Source: Clostridia bacterium (GTDB lineage: Bacteria > Bacillota > Clostridia > TANB77 > CAG-465). From it: a stretch of DNA of 64,000 bases. Made by a program: the position numbers and the translations under genes. Positions 53,897-60,293 of the stretch are shown piece after piece (position 1 is the stretch's first letter; each line of letters begins with the position of its first letter). The stretch is taken from positions 186,001 to 250,000 of the forward strand of contig JAFWCU010000001.1 of assembly GCA_017534305.1 (NCBI GenBank), written 5' to 3'. The notes below the pieces were generated by a model, which did not search any database, was not told the DNA's origin, and saw only the letters and a program-made list of their open reading frames with translations.

Positions 53897-54457
53897 ATGA
53901 AAAAAGATATTGTAATCTTGCTAATTGTAGTAATAGTTATAGGATTAATACTTGGGGGGATAGTTGTTGTAAAAACTTTTTATCCATTAAGATATACTGA
54001 TCAAGTTGTATCTTATGCTAAAAAGCATCATATTGATCCATATCTTGCTTTAGCAGTTATTAATACAGAAAGTAGGTTTAATAAAAATGCTACTTCTTCT
54101 CAAGAAGCTAAAGGCTTAATGCAAATTACAGATTCAACTGCTAAAGAGGTTAATGATATAACTAATTCTACTGAACAAATAGATGAAAACTCATTATATA
54201 ATGTTGATGTTAATGTTGAAATTGGTTGCAATTATCTTCAATCATTAATTTTAAAGTATAATGGAAATTATTATTTGGCAGTTGTTGCATATAATGCTGG
54301 AATGGGAAATGTAGACAATTGGTTAGCTCAAGGGATATTAAATGATAATCTTGATACAACAGATGTATCTTTACCATTTTCAGAAACAACAAATTATTTA
54401 AAGAAAGTGATTCATAATTACAAAACATACAAAATTTTGTATCCAAATTTAAAATAA
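53897..54457 (+). CDS. Membrane-anchored lytic transglycosylase
   Basis: 186 residues from ATG 53897, preceded by AGGGGG; an upstream in-frame ATG at 53873 overlaps a promoter-like TATAAT and is rejected. A signal-anchor helix (about residues 5-26) precedes an SLT (soluble lytic transglycosylase) domain. The catalytic Glu is in INTESRF near residue 57, with GLMQI near 74 and YNAGMGNVDNWL near 133. It cleaves peptidoglycan to 1,6-anhydro-muropeptides at the outer membrane face. It lies about 40 bases after polA, with TATAAT at 53863-53868 but no convincing -35. Confidence 0.9.
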   Translation: MKKDIVILLIVVIVIGLILGGIVVVKTFYPLRYTDQVVSYAKKHHIDPYLALAVINTESRFNKNATSSQEAKGLMQITDSTAKEVNDITNSTEQIDENSLYNVDVNVEIGCNYLQSLILKYNGNYYLAVVAYNAGMGNVDNWLAQGILNDNLDTTDVSLPFSETTNYLKKVIHNYKTYKILYPNLK

Positions 54458-54465
54458 TAAACATT

Positions 54466-54497
54466 AAAGAGGCAAATTGATGCCTCTTTATTTTTTT
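54466..54497 (+). terminator. Terminator after the lytic transglycosylase gene
   Basis: A 9-bp stem AAAGAGGCA/TGCCTCTTT with AATTGA loop and ATTTTTTT. The same stem sequence is used at 57178-57204. Confidence 0.92.
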
Positions 54498-54556
54498 GTC
54501 TGTTTAGTAAGCGTTTTATAAGTTTCTATTATGTTTAATTTTATATAAACTAAAAC

Positions 54557-54585
54557 TAGACAAATTGCGAACTTAGTGATATAAT
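54557..54585 (+). promoter_or_regulatory. Promoter of yebC
   Basis: TAGACA (54557-54562), a 17-base spacer, TATAAT (54580-54585) with extended TGA. Confidence 0.75.
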
Positions 54586-54652
54586 CTTAAAGAATTGTAG
54601 TAACATGTCCTGTTACTATTTATTATTTAATTTGAAAATGGAGGGATAAATT

Positions 54653-55378
54653 ATGAGTGGACACAGTAAATGGGCTAATATTAAAAGAAAAAAAGAAGCT
54701 ACTGATACAAAAAGAGCCGGAATCTTTTCTAAACTTGGAAAAGAATTAACAGTAGCAGTTAAGATGGGAGGAAGCCCTGACCCGAATGTCAACCGTAAAC
54801 TAAGAGATGTTATTGCTAAATGTAAAGCAAATAACATGCCTAACGATAATATAAATAGATGTATTCAAAAAGCAGCAGGAGATGGAAATGGTGACAACTA
54901 TGAAGAAATCACATATGAAGGATTTGGACCATGTGGAGTAGCAGTAATAGTTGAAGCTACTACTGATAATAAAAATAGAACAGCTGCGGATGTAAGACAT
55001 ATATTCTCAAAAGCTGGTGGATCATTAGGTGTTAATGGTTCAGTTGGTTACATGTTTGAGAAAAAAGGTTATATCTTAGTTGAAAAAGACGAAAATACAG
55101 ATGAAGATGAATTAATGATGATAGTACTAGATGCTGGTGCAGATGATTTTGTCCCAGATGAAGAATATATTGAAATATTTACTTCACCTGATGCTTTCTC
55201 AGATGTACTTGATGCAGTTGAAAAAGCAGGATGCAAAATTGTTGAATCTGACGTACGACAAATTGCAACAATGAAAAAAGAATTAACTGAAGAGGAAGAA
55301 GAAAAAATGCAAAACTTCCTTGATAGAATGGATGAAAATGATGACGTTCAAAACGTTTGGCACAATGCAGATATGTAA
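54653..55378 (+). CDS. yebC: YebC/PmpR-family translation and transcription regulator
   Basis: 241 residues, the standard length. The start MSGHSKWANIKRKKEATDTK and the blocks NDNINRCIQKA, YEGFGPCGVAVIVEATTDNK, and GGSLGVNGSVGYMFEKKG are those of YebC/TACO1 proteins. They bind DNA or ribosomes; recent work links several to translation of proline-rich stretches. It has GGAGGG before the ATG. Stands alone with its own promoter. Confidence 0.96.
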   Translation: MSGHSKWANIKRKKEATDTKRAGIFSKLGKELTVAVKMGGSPDPNVNRKLRDVIAKCKANNMPNDNINRCIQKAAGDGNGDNYEEITYEGFGPCGVAVIVEATTDNKNRTAADVRHIFSKAGGSLGVNGSVGYMFEKKGYILVEKDENTDEDELMMIVLDAGADDFVPDEEYIEIFTSPDAFSDVLDAVEKAGCKIVESDVRQIATMKKELTEEEEEKMQNFLDRMDENDDVQNVWHNADM

Positions 55379-55414
55379 TATCACATAAATTTGTAATAAA
55401 ATTGAAATAAAGTG

Positions 55415-55443
55415 TTGACTTTACATAAGGAAAGTGCTATAAT
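55415..55443 (+). promoter_or_regulatory. Promoter of the nuclease-like membrane protein gene
   Basis: TTGACT (55415-55420), a 17-base spacer and TATAAT (55438-55443). The spacer TTACATAAGGAAAGTGC is nearly the same as that of the structured RNA at 36245-36273 (TTACATAAAAAAAGTGT). Confidence 0.92.
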
Positions 55444-55489
55444 ATAGTTGTAGAGTGTTTCAAGTTATGAAAGGGAGGTTGTTGTAATA

Positions 55490-56119
55490 ATGTATTATGA
55501 TAATAAATTAGGCTTTTATATGAAACAATATGGTACTCAAATAGTTGCTGTTGTTGTTTGCTTAATTATAATTGCATCTGGTTTATTCGTATACTTAAAG
55601 ATCAACAACAGAAATAAAAATGCAGTTGATGTTCAAGCTCAAGTTGAACAAACTCAAACTGTAGAACAAACAGAAAACGTAACAATTGAAAATAATGATA
55701 CAATGCTTTCAGATGAATTAAACAAATTAAAACCTGGAGAGAAAGCTACTGTTAAAGTTGCTACTATCGATGATAAAGGTGTTATGGTTTTAATATCTGG
55801 AGATAAGAGAATAAATGCTAAGATGATAGGTATCGAGTTTAGTAATGAACTTCCTGATACACTATATCTAGTTGATCAAGATTTATCTGGTAAAAATGTT
55901 GAAATAGCTTTTGATGAAACTAAAACTTCAAATGGTTATGCAATGGTTTATATTTATACAGATAAAGATACTCTTTATAATGCAAAACTTCTTAAAGAAG
56001 GAAAACTAACATTTGATTCTACTACTAGTAAAAAAGCATTAGAATATAATAAACTAGCTGAATCTCAAGCTTTTGCTAAACAAACACTTGCTGGTTTATG
56101 GGAGAGTAGAAACAATTAA
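55490..56119 (+). CDS. Membrane-anchored thermonuclease-like (SNase fold) protein, active site degenerate
   Basis: 209 residues: a signal-anchor helix (about residues 17-38), a Gln/Thr/Val-rich linker (about 45-65), then a domain resembling staphylococcal nuclease. Matching parts are INAKMIGIEFSNEL (the VRLIGIDxPE strand), LSGKNVEIAFDETKTSNGYAMVYIYT, and a C-terminal segment LAESQAFAKQTLAGLWE like the family's EAQ.AKA...GLW ending. Catalytic Arg35, Asp40, Glu43 and Arg87 of the nuclease appear replaced (Lys, Glu, Ser/Asn and Ala). It probably binds rather than cuts nucleic acid, or is a structural surface domain. A strong promoter precedes it. Confidence 0.72.
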   Translation: MYYDNKLGFYMKQYGTQIVAVVVCLIIIASGLFVYLKINNRNKNAVDVQAQVEQTQTVEQTENVTIENNDTMLSDELNKLKPGEKATVKVATIDDKGVMVLISGDKRINAKMIGIEFSNELPDTLYLVDQDLSGKNVEIAFDETKTSNGYAMVYIYTDKDTLYNAKLLKEGKLTFDSTTSKKALEYNKLAESQAFAKQTLAGLWESRNN

Positions 56120-56172
56120 GCATGCCGAGCTAGGGAAAAACCTTAGTTTTCATATATCAACCTCTTATGATC

Positions 56173-56205
56173 GCCTCTATAGCAATGTAGAGGCATCTAT
56201 TTTTG
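56173..56205 (+). terminator. Hairpin terminator 1 after the nuclease-like gene
   Basis: Stem GCCTCTA/TAGAGGC with an 8-base loop followed by a short T run. Upstream, CTAGGG/CCTTAG at 56130-56147 forms another small hairpin. Confidence 0.75.
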
Positions 56206-56212
56206 TTTACAG

Positions 56213-56244
56213 CAAGTCTATTTTTAAATAGGCTTGTTTTTTTT
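56213..56244 (+). terminator. Hairpin terminator 2 after the nuclease-like gene
   Basis: An 11-bp stem CAAGTCTATTT/AAATAGGCTTG (one U-G) with TT loop and eight T. Confidence 0.9.
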
Positions 56245-56280
56245 ATTTCCTTTTAGTCACTTGACAATAATGGAAATTGA

Positions 56281-56309
56281 TTGAATATTTATTTTGGGTA
56301 TGATTTAAT
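56281..56309 (+). promoter_or_regulatory. Possible promoter of the first dockerin gene
   Basis: TTGAAT (56281-56286), a 17-base spacer and TTTAAT (56304-56309) with extended TGA. A consensus TTGACA lies at 56261-56266 without a matching -10. Confidence 0.5.
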
Positions 56310-56352
56310 ATTAGTATAAGATTTTGGATTATATTAATTTTGGGAGGTATAT

Positions 56353-57147
56353 ATGAAAAGAAATATTAAAGTATTTATTAGTATCATAATGGTGTTTGCA
56401 ATGCTTATGCTTAATTTTATGCCATTTACTGTAAATGCAGGTATTACAGATGGTGATGGACAAACTACAAGTCGTACTACTGTTGTTCCCCATTATAATG
56501 AATATAATATGTGGCAAACTCTAGATTTAATTAGTGGAGAAGATATATTTATAGATTCTGAGTATGCCTTACCTTTTGTTAAAGTATTTGGTCTAGATAA
56601 AGAAGATGTAGTCTTTCCAATTTATTATGCATATGATTCTGTTGAAGAAAAAATGGTTATATCAACTGAAGATGATGCTATATTTAAAATAATTAAACTA
56701 GATGATACACATTACCAAGTTGTTCCAGTAAATGCAGATAAATTTATTAATACTGAAGTTGAATTCTTACAAGGATGTGTAGATGAATTGTATGATTCTC
56801 ATACTTATTTTACTGGTGTAACAATTGTAGATGATAACTGGGAACCTATAGAAGACCCAAATGCTTATGTAGTAGGTGGCCATGCGATTTATGAATATAG
56901 ACGAGAAGATTACTATAATAGATATCAACTAATGCTTCAAGTAAATTATGGTACTCTTGAATATATAAAAGGAGATTTAGATGGTAATAATGTAGTAGAT
57001 GCAAATGATGCTTCTGTTGCTTTAGAACTATATAAAGCACAAAATGCTACAGCTCAAGATATACAAATAGGAGATATGGATAATAATAGTTTAATTGATG
57101 CGAATGATGCAAGTTTAATACTTGAGTATTATAAAACACATCAATAA
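56353..57147 (+). CDS. Secreted dockerin-containing protein
   Basis: 264 residues with a signal peptide (VFISIIMVFAMLMLNFMPFTVNA, cleavage after VNA), a central domain of about 170 residues without a recognised family, and a C-terminal type I dockerin (residues about 205-264). The dockerin has both calcium-binding repeats: DLDGNNVVDANDASVALELYK and DMDNNSLIDANDASLILEYYK, each with the Asp at positions 1, 3, 5 and 12. Such modules dock onto cohesins of cellulosome-like or cell-wall scaffolds. No cohesin is seen in this window. The next gene has a nearly identical dockerin. Confidence 0.9.
   Translation: MKRNIKVFISIIMVFAMLMLNFMPFTVNAGITDGDGQTTSRTTVVPHYNEYNMWQTLDLISGEDIFIDSEYALPFVKVFGLDKEDVVFPIYYAYDSVEEKMVISTEDDAIFKIIKLDDTHYQVVPVNADKFINTEVEFLQGCVDELYDSHTYFTGVTIVDDNWEPIEDPNAYVVGGHAIYEYRREDYYNRYQLMLQVNYGTLEYIKGDLDGNNVVDANDASVALELYKAQNATAQDIQIGDMDNNSLIDANDASLILEYYKTHQ
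56968..57138 (+). repeat. Dockerin cassette, copy 1
   Basis: 171 bases that align without gaps to 58009-58179, with about 14 differences by manual count. The flanking parts of the two genes are unrelated, so the cassette was copied as a module. Confidence 0.88.
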
Positions 57148-57177
57148 TCTAATTGTTATTTTAAATAATAAATTTTT

Positions 57178-57204
57178 AAAGAGGCATTTAATTGCCTCTT
57201 TTTT
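57178..57204 (+). terminator. Terminator of the first dockerin gene
   Basis: Stem AAAGAGGCA/TGCCTCTTT, loop TTTAAT, T run. Confidence 0.92.
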
Positions 57205-57237
57205 ATATTGTCATTTTACTTAATTGTTTTTTTACTG

Positions 57238-57266
57238 TTGAATAATTTTTCTCTTTGATATATTAT
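57238..57266 (+). promoter_or_regulatory. Promoter of the second dockerin gene
   Basis: TTGAAT (57238-57243), a 17-base spacer, TATTAT (57261-57266). Confidence 0.65.
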
Positions 57267-57294
57267 TTAATTGTAAGTTAATTGGGAGGCTTAT

Positions 57295-58188
57295 ATGAAA
57301 ATGTTTAAATTAAAACAAAAAATATTATTATTTGTTATTTTTGGCATGATATTTAGCTTGATTCCTTTTACTAGTGTTAAATGTTATGCTGAGCAAGGAG
57401 ATATATATGAAGTATTTGCTACATCTAATATAGATGATTTTGTTCCTGTAGTAAATAAAACTATTACTATTCCAAGAATTATTGTTACAACTGATAATGT
57501 GCAATTAAATCCAAATGCATGTTATTGGCAAAAGCAAAAAGGTGGTAGATGGTCTTATTATAGCAAAAACGTATTTGAAGAAGGTACATATAGGTATCAT
57601 TATTCATTTTTTATTCCTGAAAATGTAGGAAAGTTTGCTAAATATGTGTTAACATCTTTAGATGGATATACAATTTCAATGGAGTCAACATATGAAGCAG
57701 GTAAAGGTTATTATCTTTCGGGATTTTCAAAAGAATATGCAGCACAAACATCCGTTCTTGTATCACATAAAGTAGTATTTGACTCAAAAGGTGGTACTCC
57801 TATTAGTACTAAATATATTGAGCACGGACAAAGAATATTATCTCATGGTACACCATATAGAGAAGGATATACTTTCTTAGGATGGTATTGGAAACCAAAG
57901 AATAAAGATACTGGTTTAGAAGAAGCTGAAAGGTTATTTGATTTTTCTTTAGCTGTTGAAGATGACATTTATATGTATGCTAAATGGTTAGAAAATGGTT
58001 CATATGTTAAAGGTGATATGGACCGTAATAATGTAGTAGATGCAAATGATGCTTCTGTTGTTCTAGAATTATATAAAGCACAAAATGCTACAGCTCAAGA
58101 TATACAAATAGGTGATATGGATAATAATAACTTAATTGATGCGAATGATGCAAGTTTAATACTTGAGCTATATAAAACAAATAACTAA
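57295..58188 (+). CDS. Secreted protein with an InlB-type repeat and a dockerin
   Basis: 297 residues. A signal peptide (FVIFGMIFSLIPFTSVKCYA) leads to a first domain of about 130 residues of unknown family. Then comes one Listeria-Bacteroides/InlB B-type repeat (about 158-235: VVFDSKGGTPISTKYIEHGQ, then EGYTFLGWYWKP and IYMYAKW). The C-terminus is a type I dockerin with both calcium-binding repeats (DMDRNNVVDANDASVVLELYK and DMDNNNLIDANDASLILELYK). The dockerin DNA is about 92% identical to that of the previous gene. It has its own promoter and terminator, and is probably displayed by a scaffoldin or wall protein encoded elsewhere. Confidence 0.9.
   Translation: MKMFKLKQKILLFVIFGMIFSLIPFTSVKCYAEQGDIYEVFATSNIDDFVPVVNKTITIPRIIVTTDNVQLNPNACYWQKQKGGRWSYYSKNVFEEGTYRYHYSFFIPENVGKFAKYVLTSLDGYTISMESTYEAGKGYYLSGFSKEYAAQTSVLVSHKVVFDSKGGTPISTKYIEHGQRILSHGTPYREGYTFLGWYWKPKNKDTGLEEAERLFDFSLAVEDDIYMYAKWLENGSYVKGDMDRNNVVDANDASVVLELYKAQNATAQDIQIGDMDNNNLIDANDASLILELYKTNN
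58009..58179 (+). repeat. Dockerin cassette, copy 2
   Basis: See 56968-57138; ungapped alignment of 171 bases. Confidence 0.88.
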
Positions 58189-58203
58189 GATAGATACAAA
58201 AAT

Positions 58204-58241
58204 AAGATAGTAAGGAATGATCTTTACTATCTTTATTTTTT
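58204..58241. terminator. Bidirectional terminator between the dockerin gene and the recombinase gene
   Basis: A 10-bp stem AAGATAGTAA/TTACTATCTT. T's follow on the + strand and an A-rich run precedes it for the reverse-strand gene. Confidence 0.85.
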
Positions 58242-58245
58242 GTAG

Positions 58246-59214
58246 TTACATATTGTTTAATGGATTTTTTTCTAATGCCTCTTTAACTTGTTCATTATCT
58301 ACATGTGTGTAGATTTCAGTAGTTGATACACTTTCATGTCCAAGTATTTGTTGTAGTGAACGAATATCTACGCCTCCGTATTTATGCATTAGCGTTGCTG
58401 CTGTATGTCTTAATTTGTGTGGAGAATATTTTTTAGGATCAAGACCAGCAAGTACTATATACTTTTTAACCATCATTTCTACAGTCCTTTTACCAATTCT
58501 TGTTCCACGCTCAGATATAAATAGAGCATCTCTGTCTTTTGCATTTTTATCTCTTACAGCTATATATTCTTTAATTGCTTTTTGACAAGATTCATTTAAG
58601 TATACAGATCTTTCTTTATCTCCTTTTCCTATTACTCTAAGTGTGTTATCTTTATCTTTTATATCTTTAAAATTTATTGCAACAAGTTCAGATAAACGTA
58701 GACCACAATTTAGAAATAGTGTAATAATACATGTATCTCTTTTTTCGTTTTTACCTTCTATAGATTTTAGCAAATTTACACTTTCGTCTAGTGTTAAATA
58801 CTTAGGTAATCTTTTGCCAAGTTTTGGTGTTTCAAGTTCTACAGCTGGGTTTTTTTCTAGTATTTTTTGTTTATGTGTCATATAATTAAAAAATGATTTT
58901 ATAGCAGCTATTTTTCTTGCACGAGTTGTGGGTTTATCTTGTCTTATATTAGATAAGTAATTTAAATATTCGTATAGATCTGTTAATTCTACTGTTTTTA
59001 CAAATTCTATGTTTAGAGTTGTTATATCTGTATCGTTTATCATTTCATCATTAATTTGACTTAATTTTATTTTATCTATCTTATATAGTTTTAAGTATCT
59101 AAATGTATCTCTTAGGTCATAATGATATTCACGTATTGTGCTTTGTGACCTATTTTTTATGTTTTGCATATATAATAAAAATTCTCTTAAAAAATTAGGA
59201 ATATCATCAAACAT
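58246..59214 (-). CDS. Tyrosine recombinase of the XerC/XerD type
   Basis: 322 residues, the size of Xer recombinases or slightly longer. An N-terminal SAM-like core-binding domain (FLREFLLYMQNIKNRSQSTIREY) is followed by the catalytic domain with all six residues: Arg in NCGLRLSELVAI, Lys in GKGDKER, His-x-x-Arg in SPHKLRHTAATLM, His in LGHESVST and Tyr in TTEIYTHV. It could be a chromosome-dimer resolvase or an orphan integrase. No attachment site or mobile element boundaries were found. It stands alone on the reverse strand between the dockerin and surface-fibre genes. Confidence 0.9.
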   Translation of the reverse strand: MFDDIPNFLREFLLYMQNIKNRSQSTIREYHYDLRDTFRYLKLYKIDKIKLSQINDEMINDTDITTLNIEFVKTVELTDLYEYLNYLSNIRQDKPTTRARKIAAIKSFFNYMTHKQKILEKNPAVELETPKLGKRLPKYLTLDESVNLLKSIEGKNEKRDTCIITLFLNCGLRLSELVAINFKDIKDKDNTLRVIGKGDKERSVYLNESCQKAIKEYIAVRDKNAKDRDALFISERGTRIGKRTVEMMVKKYIVLAGLDPKKYSPHKLRHTAATLMHKYGGVDIRSLQQILGHESVSTTEIYTHVDNEQVKEALEKNPLNNM

Positions 59215-59318
59215 ATATTAACCTCCTGTTATGTATTTTCTCATGTCAAATATTATCATATATTTTTACAATAATCAATAAAGTAAAAATCAGACTTTAA
59301 AATATTTTTTGTGAGTTA

Positions 59319-59348
59319 TTGAAAAAAATATATCCTTTAGTATATAAT
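59319..59348 (+). promoter_or_regulatory. Promoter of the surface-fibre operon start
   Basis: TTGAAA (59319-59324), an 18-base spacer, TATAAT (59343-59348). Confidence 0.8.
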
Positions 59349-59392
59349 AATTTTGTAATCAAGTTAAATAATAAATAATAGAGGAGATTTAT

Positions 59393-59560
59393 ATGGAAAG
59401 TGTAGAAATTAGTCAATATTTAAAAAATTTAAAATTCAAAAAAAGCTTTATTGGTGGTCTTGATGAAGAAGATGTTTGGAAAAAGATACGTAAGCTAGAT
59501 GAAATGTATCAAAAAGAACTAGAAAATTATAAAAGAGAAAATGGTTTAGGAGATAAATAA
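59393..59560 (+). CDS. Small protein with a DivIVA-like motif (55 aa)
   Basis: A 55-codon frame starts at ATG 59393, preceded by GAGGAG at normal distance, and ends two bases before the signal peptidase gene. It reads MESVEISQYLKNLKFKKSFI and then GGLDEEDVWKKIRKLDEMYQ. The pattern F-x-x-G-G-x-D-x-x-D-V and helical tail resemble the start of DivIVA/GpsB-type proteins, which bind curved membranes, but the protein is far too short to be DivIVA. It may help localise the surface-fibre or peptidase machinery. Its position, spacing and codon content support a real gene. Confidence 0.72.
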   Translation: MESVEISQYLKNLKFKKSFIGGLDEEDVWKKIRKLDEMYQKELENYKRENGLGDK

Positions 59561-59562
59561 TA

Positions 59563-60108
59563 ATGAAAAAAACTAATTTGACAGAAAGTGTTATTTCAAG
59601 TAGATTACAGGCTATATATACTAAACAAGATTTTCTAGTTCTAGTTAAAAAGATATTGGTAATTGCATTATTTTTATTTTTAGTGTTTAGATATATTTTT
59701 ACTTTTCATGTTGTTGTTGGCGATTCAATGTCTCCAAATGTTAAGAATTCAGACTTAACAGTTATATATAAAATGGATCAAAAATATAGACAAGGAGATG
59801 TAGTATTAATTTCAAAAAACGACATATCATATATAGTAAGAGTAATAGGTATGCCTGGTGATACAATACTATTTAATGAAAAAGGTGAGGTTATTCTTAA
59901 TAACGAAAAATATGAAGAAGACTATATTTTTGAAAAAACATATGCAGATAATAATACAAATACATATCCTTTAAAACTTAACTCAAACGAGTATTTTTTA
60001 CTAGGGGATAATAGAACAACATCTAAAGATAGTAGAGACTTTGGTGTTGTTTCTATAGATGAAATAAAAGGAAAAGTAATATATGTATTTAGAAATAGAG
60101 AGATATAG
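59563..60108 (+). CDS. Signal peptidase I homologue lacking the catalytic lysine
   Basis: 181 residues of the type I signal peptidase fold with one N-terminal transmembrane helix (about 30-48). The serine box is present: VVVGDSMSPN, Ser55. Where the lysine general base should be (YVKRVIGxPGD) this protein has YIVRVIGMPGD, with Val92 in place of Lys. The second structural box GDNRTTSKDSRDFG (residues 148-161) is intact. The enzyme is therefore predicted inactive as a Ser-Lys peptidase. Streptococcal pilus loci carry similar pseudo-peptidases (SipA/LepA) that act as assembly factors. A downstream terminator separates it from the following surface-protein gene, though operon read-through is possible. 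Confidence 0.85.
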   Translation: MKKTNLTESVISSRLQAIYTKQDFLVLVKKILVIALFLFLVFRYIFTFHVVVGDSMSPNVKNSDLTVIYKMDQKYRQGDVVLISKNDISYIVRVIGMPGDTILFNEKGEVILNNEKYEEDYIFEKTYADNNTNTYPLKLNSNEYFLLGDNRTTSKDSRDFGVVSIDEIKGKVIYVFRNREI

Positions 60109-60128
60109 TTAAATATCTCTCTTTATTT
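60098..60128 (+). terminator. Hairpin terminator overlapping the signal peptidase gene's stop
   Basis: A 9-bp stem GAGAGATAT/ATATCTCTC, loop AGTTAA, then TTTATTTATT. The T run is interrupted, so termination may be partial. Confidence 0.72.
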
Positions 60129-60220
60129 ATTGCTAGTTATTTTATATTATAATATTATTATAGTTAAATTACAAAAAAGTAACAATTTGTGTGGGGTGTA
60201 CTATATCTTTGTGCATTTAA

Positions 60221-60250
60221 TTGAATAATTAATAATAAATGTGGTATTAT
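60221..60250 (+). promoter_or_regulatory. Promoter of the large surface protein gene
   Basis: TTGAAT (60221-60226), an 18-base spacer, TATTAT (60245-60250) with extended TGG. Confidence 0.65.
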
Positions 60251-60293
60251 TTTTTTGTAAAATAGAGAATTAATAAGTAAAGAGGCTGAAAAT

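Noticed and set aside
56968-58179. CRISPR-like or other short repeat array
   Set aside because: The repeats are two copies of a coding dockerin module with no regular spacers.
58246-59214. Integrase of a genomic island or prophage
   Set aside because: No attachment repeats, tRNA gene or phage genes lie nearby; the sequence looks like a chromosomal Xer-type recombinase.
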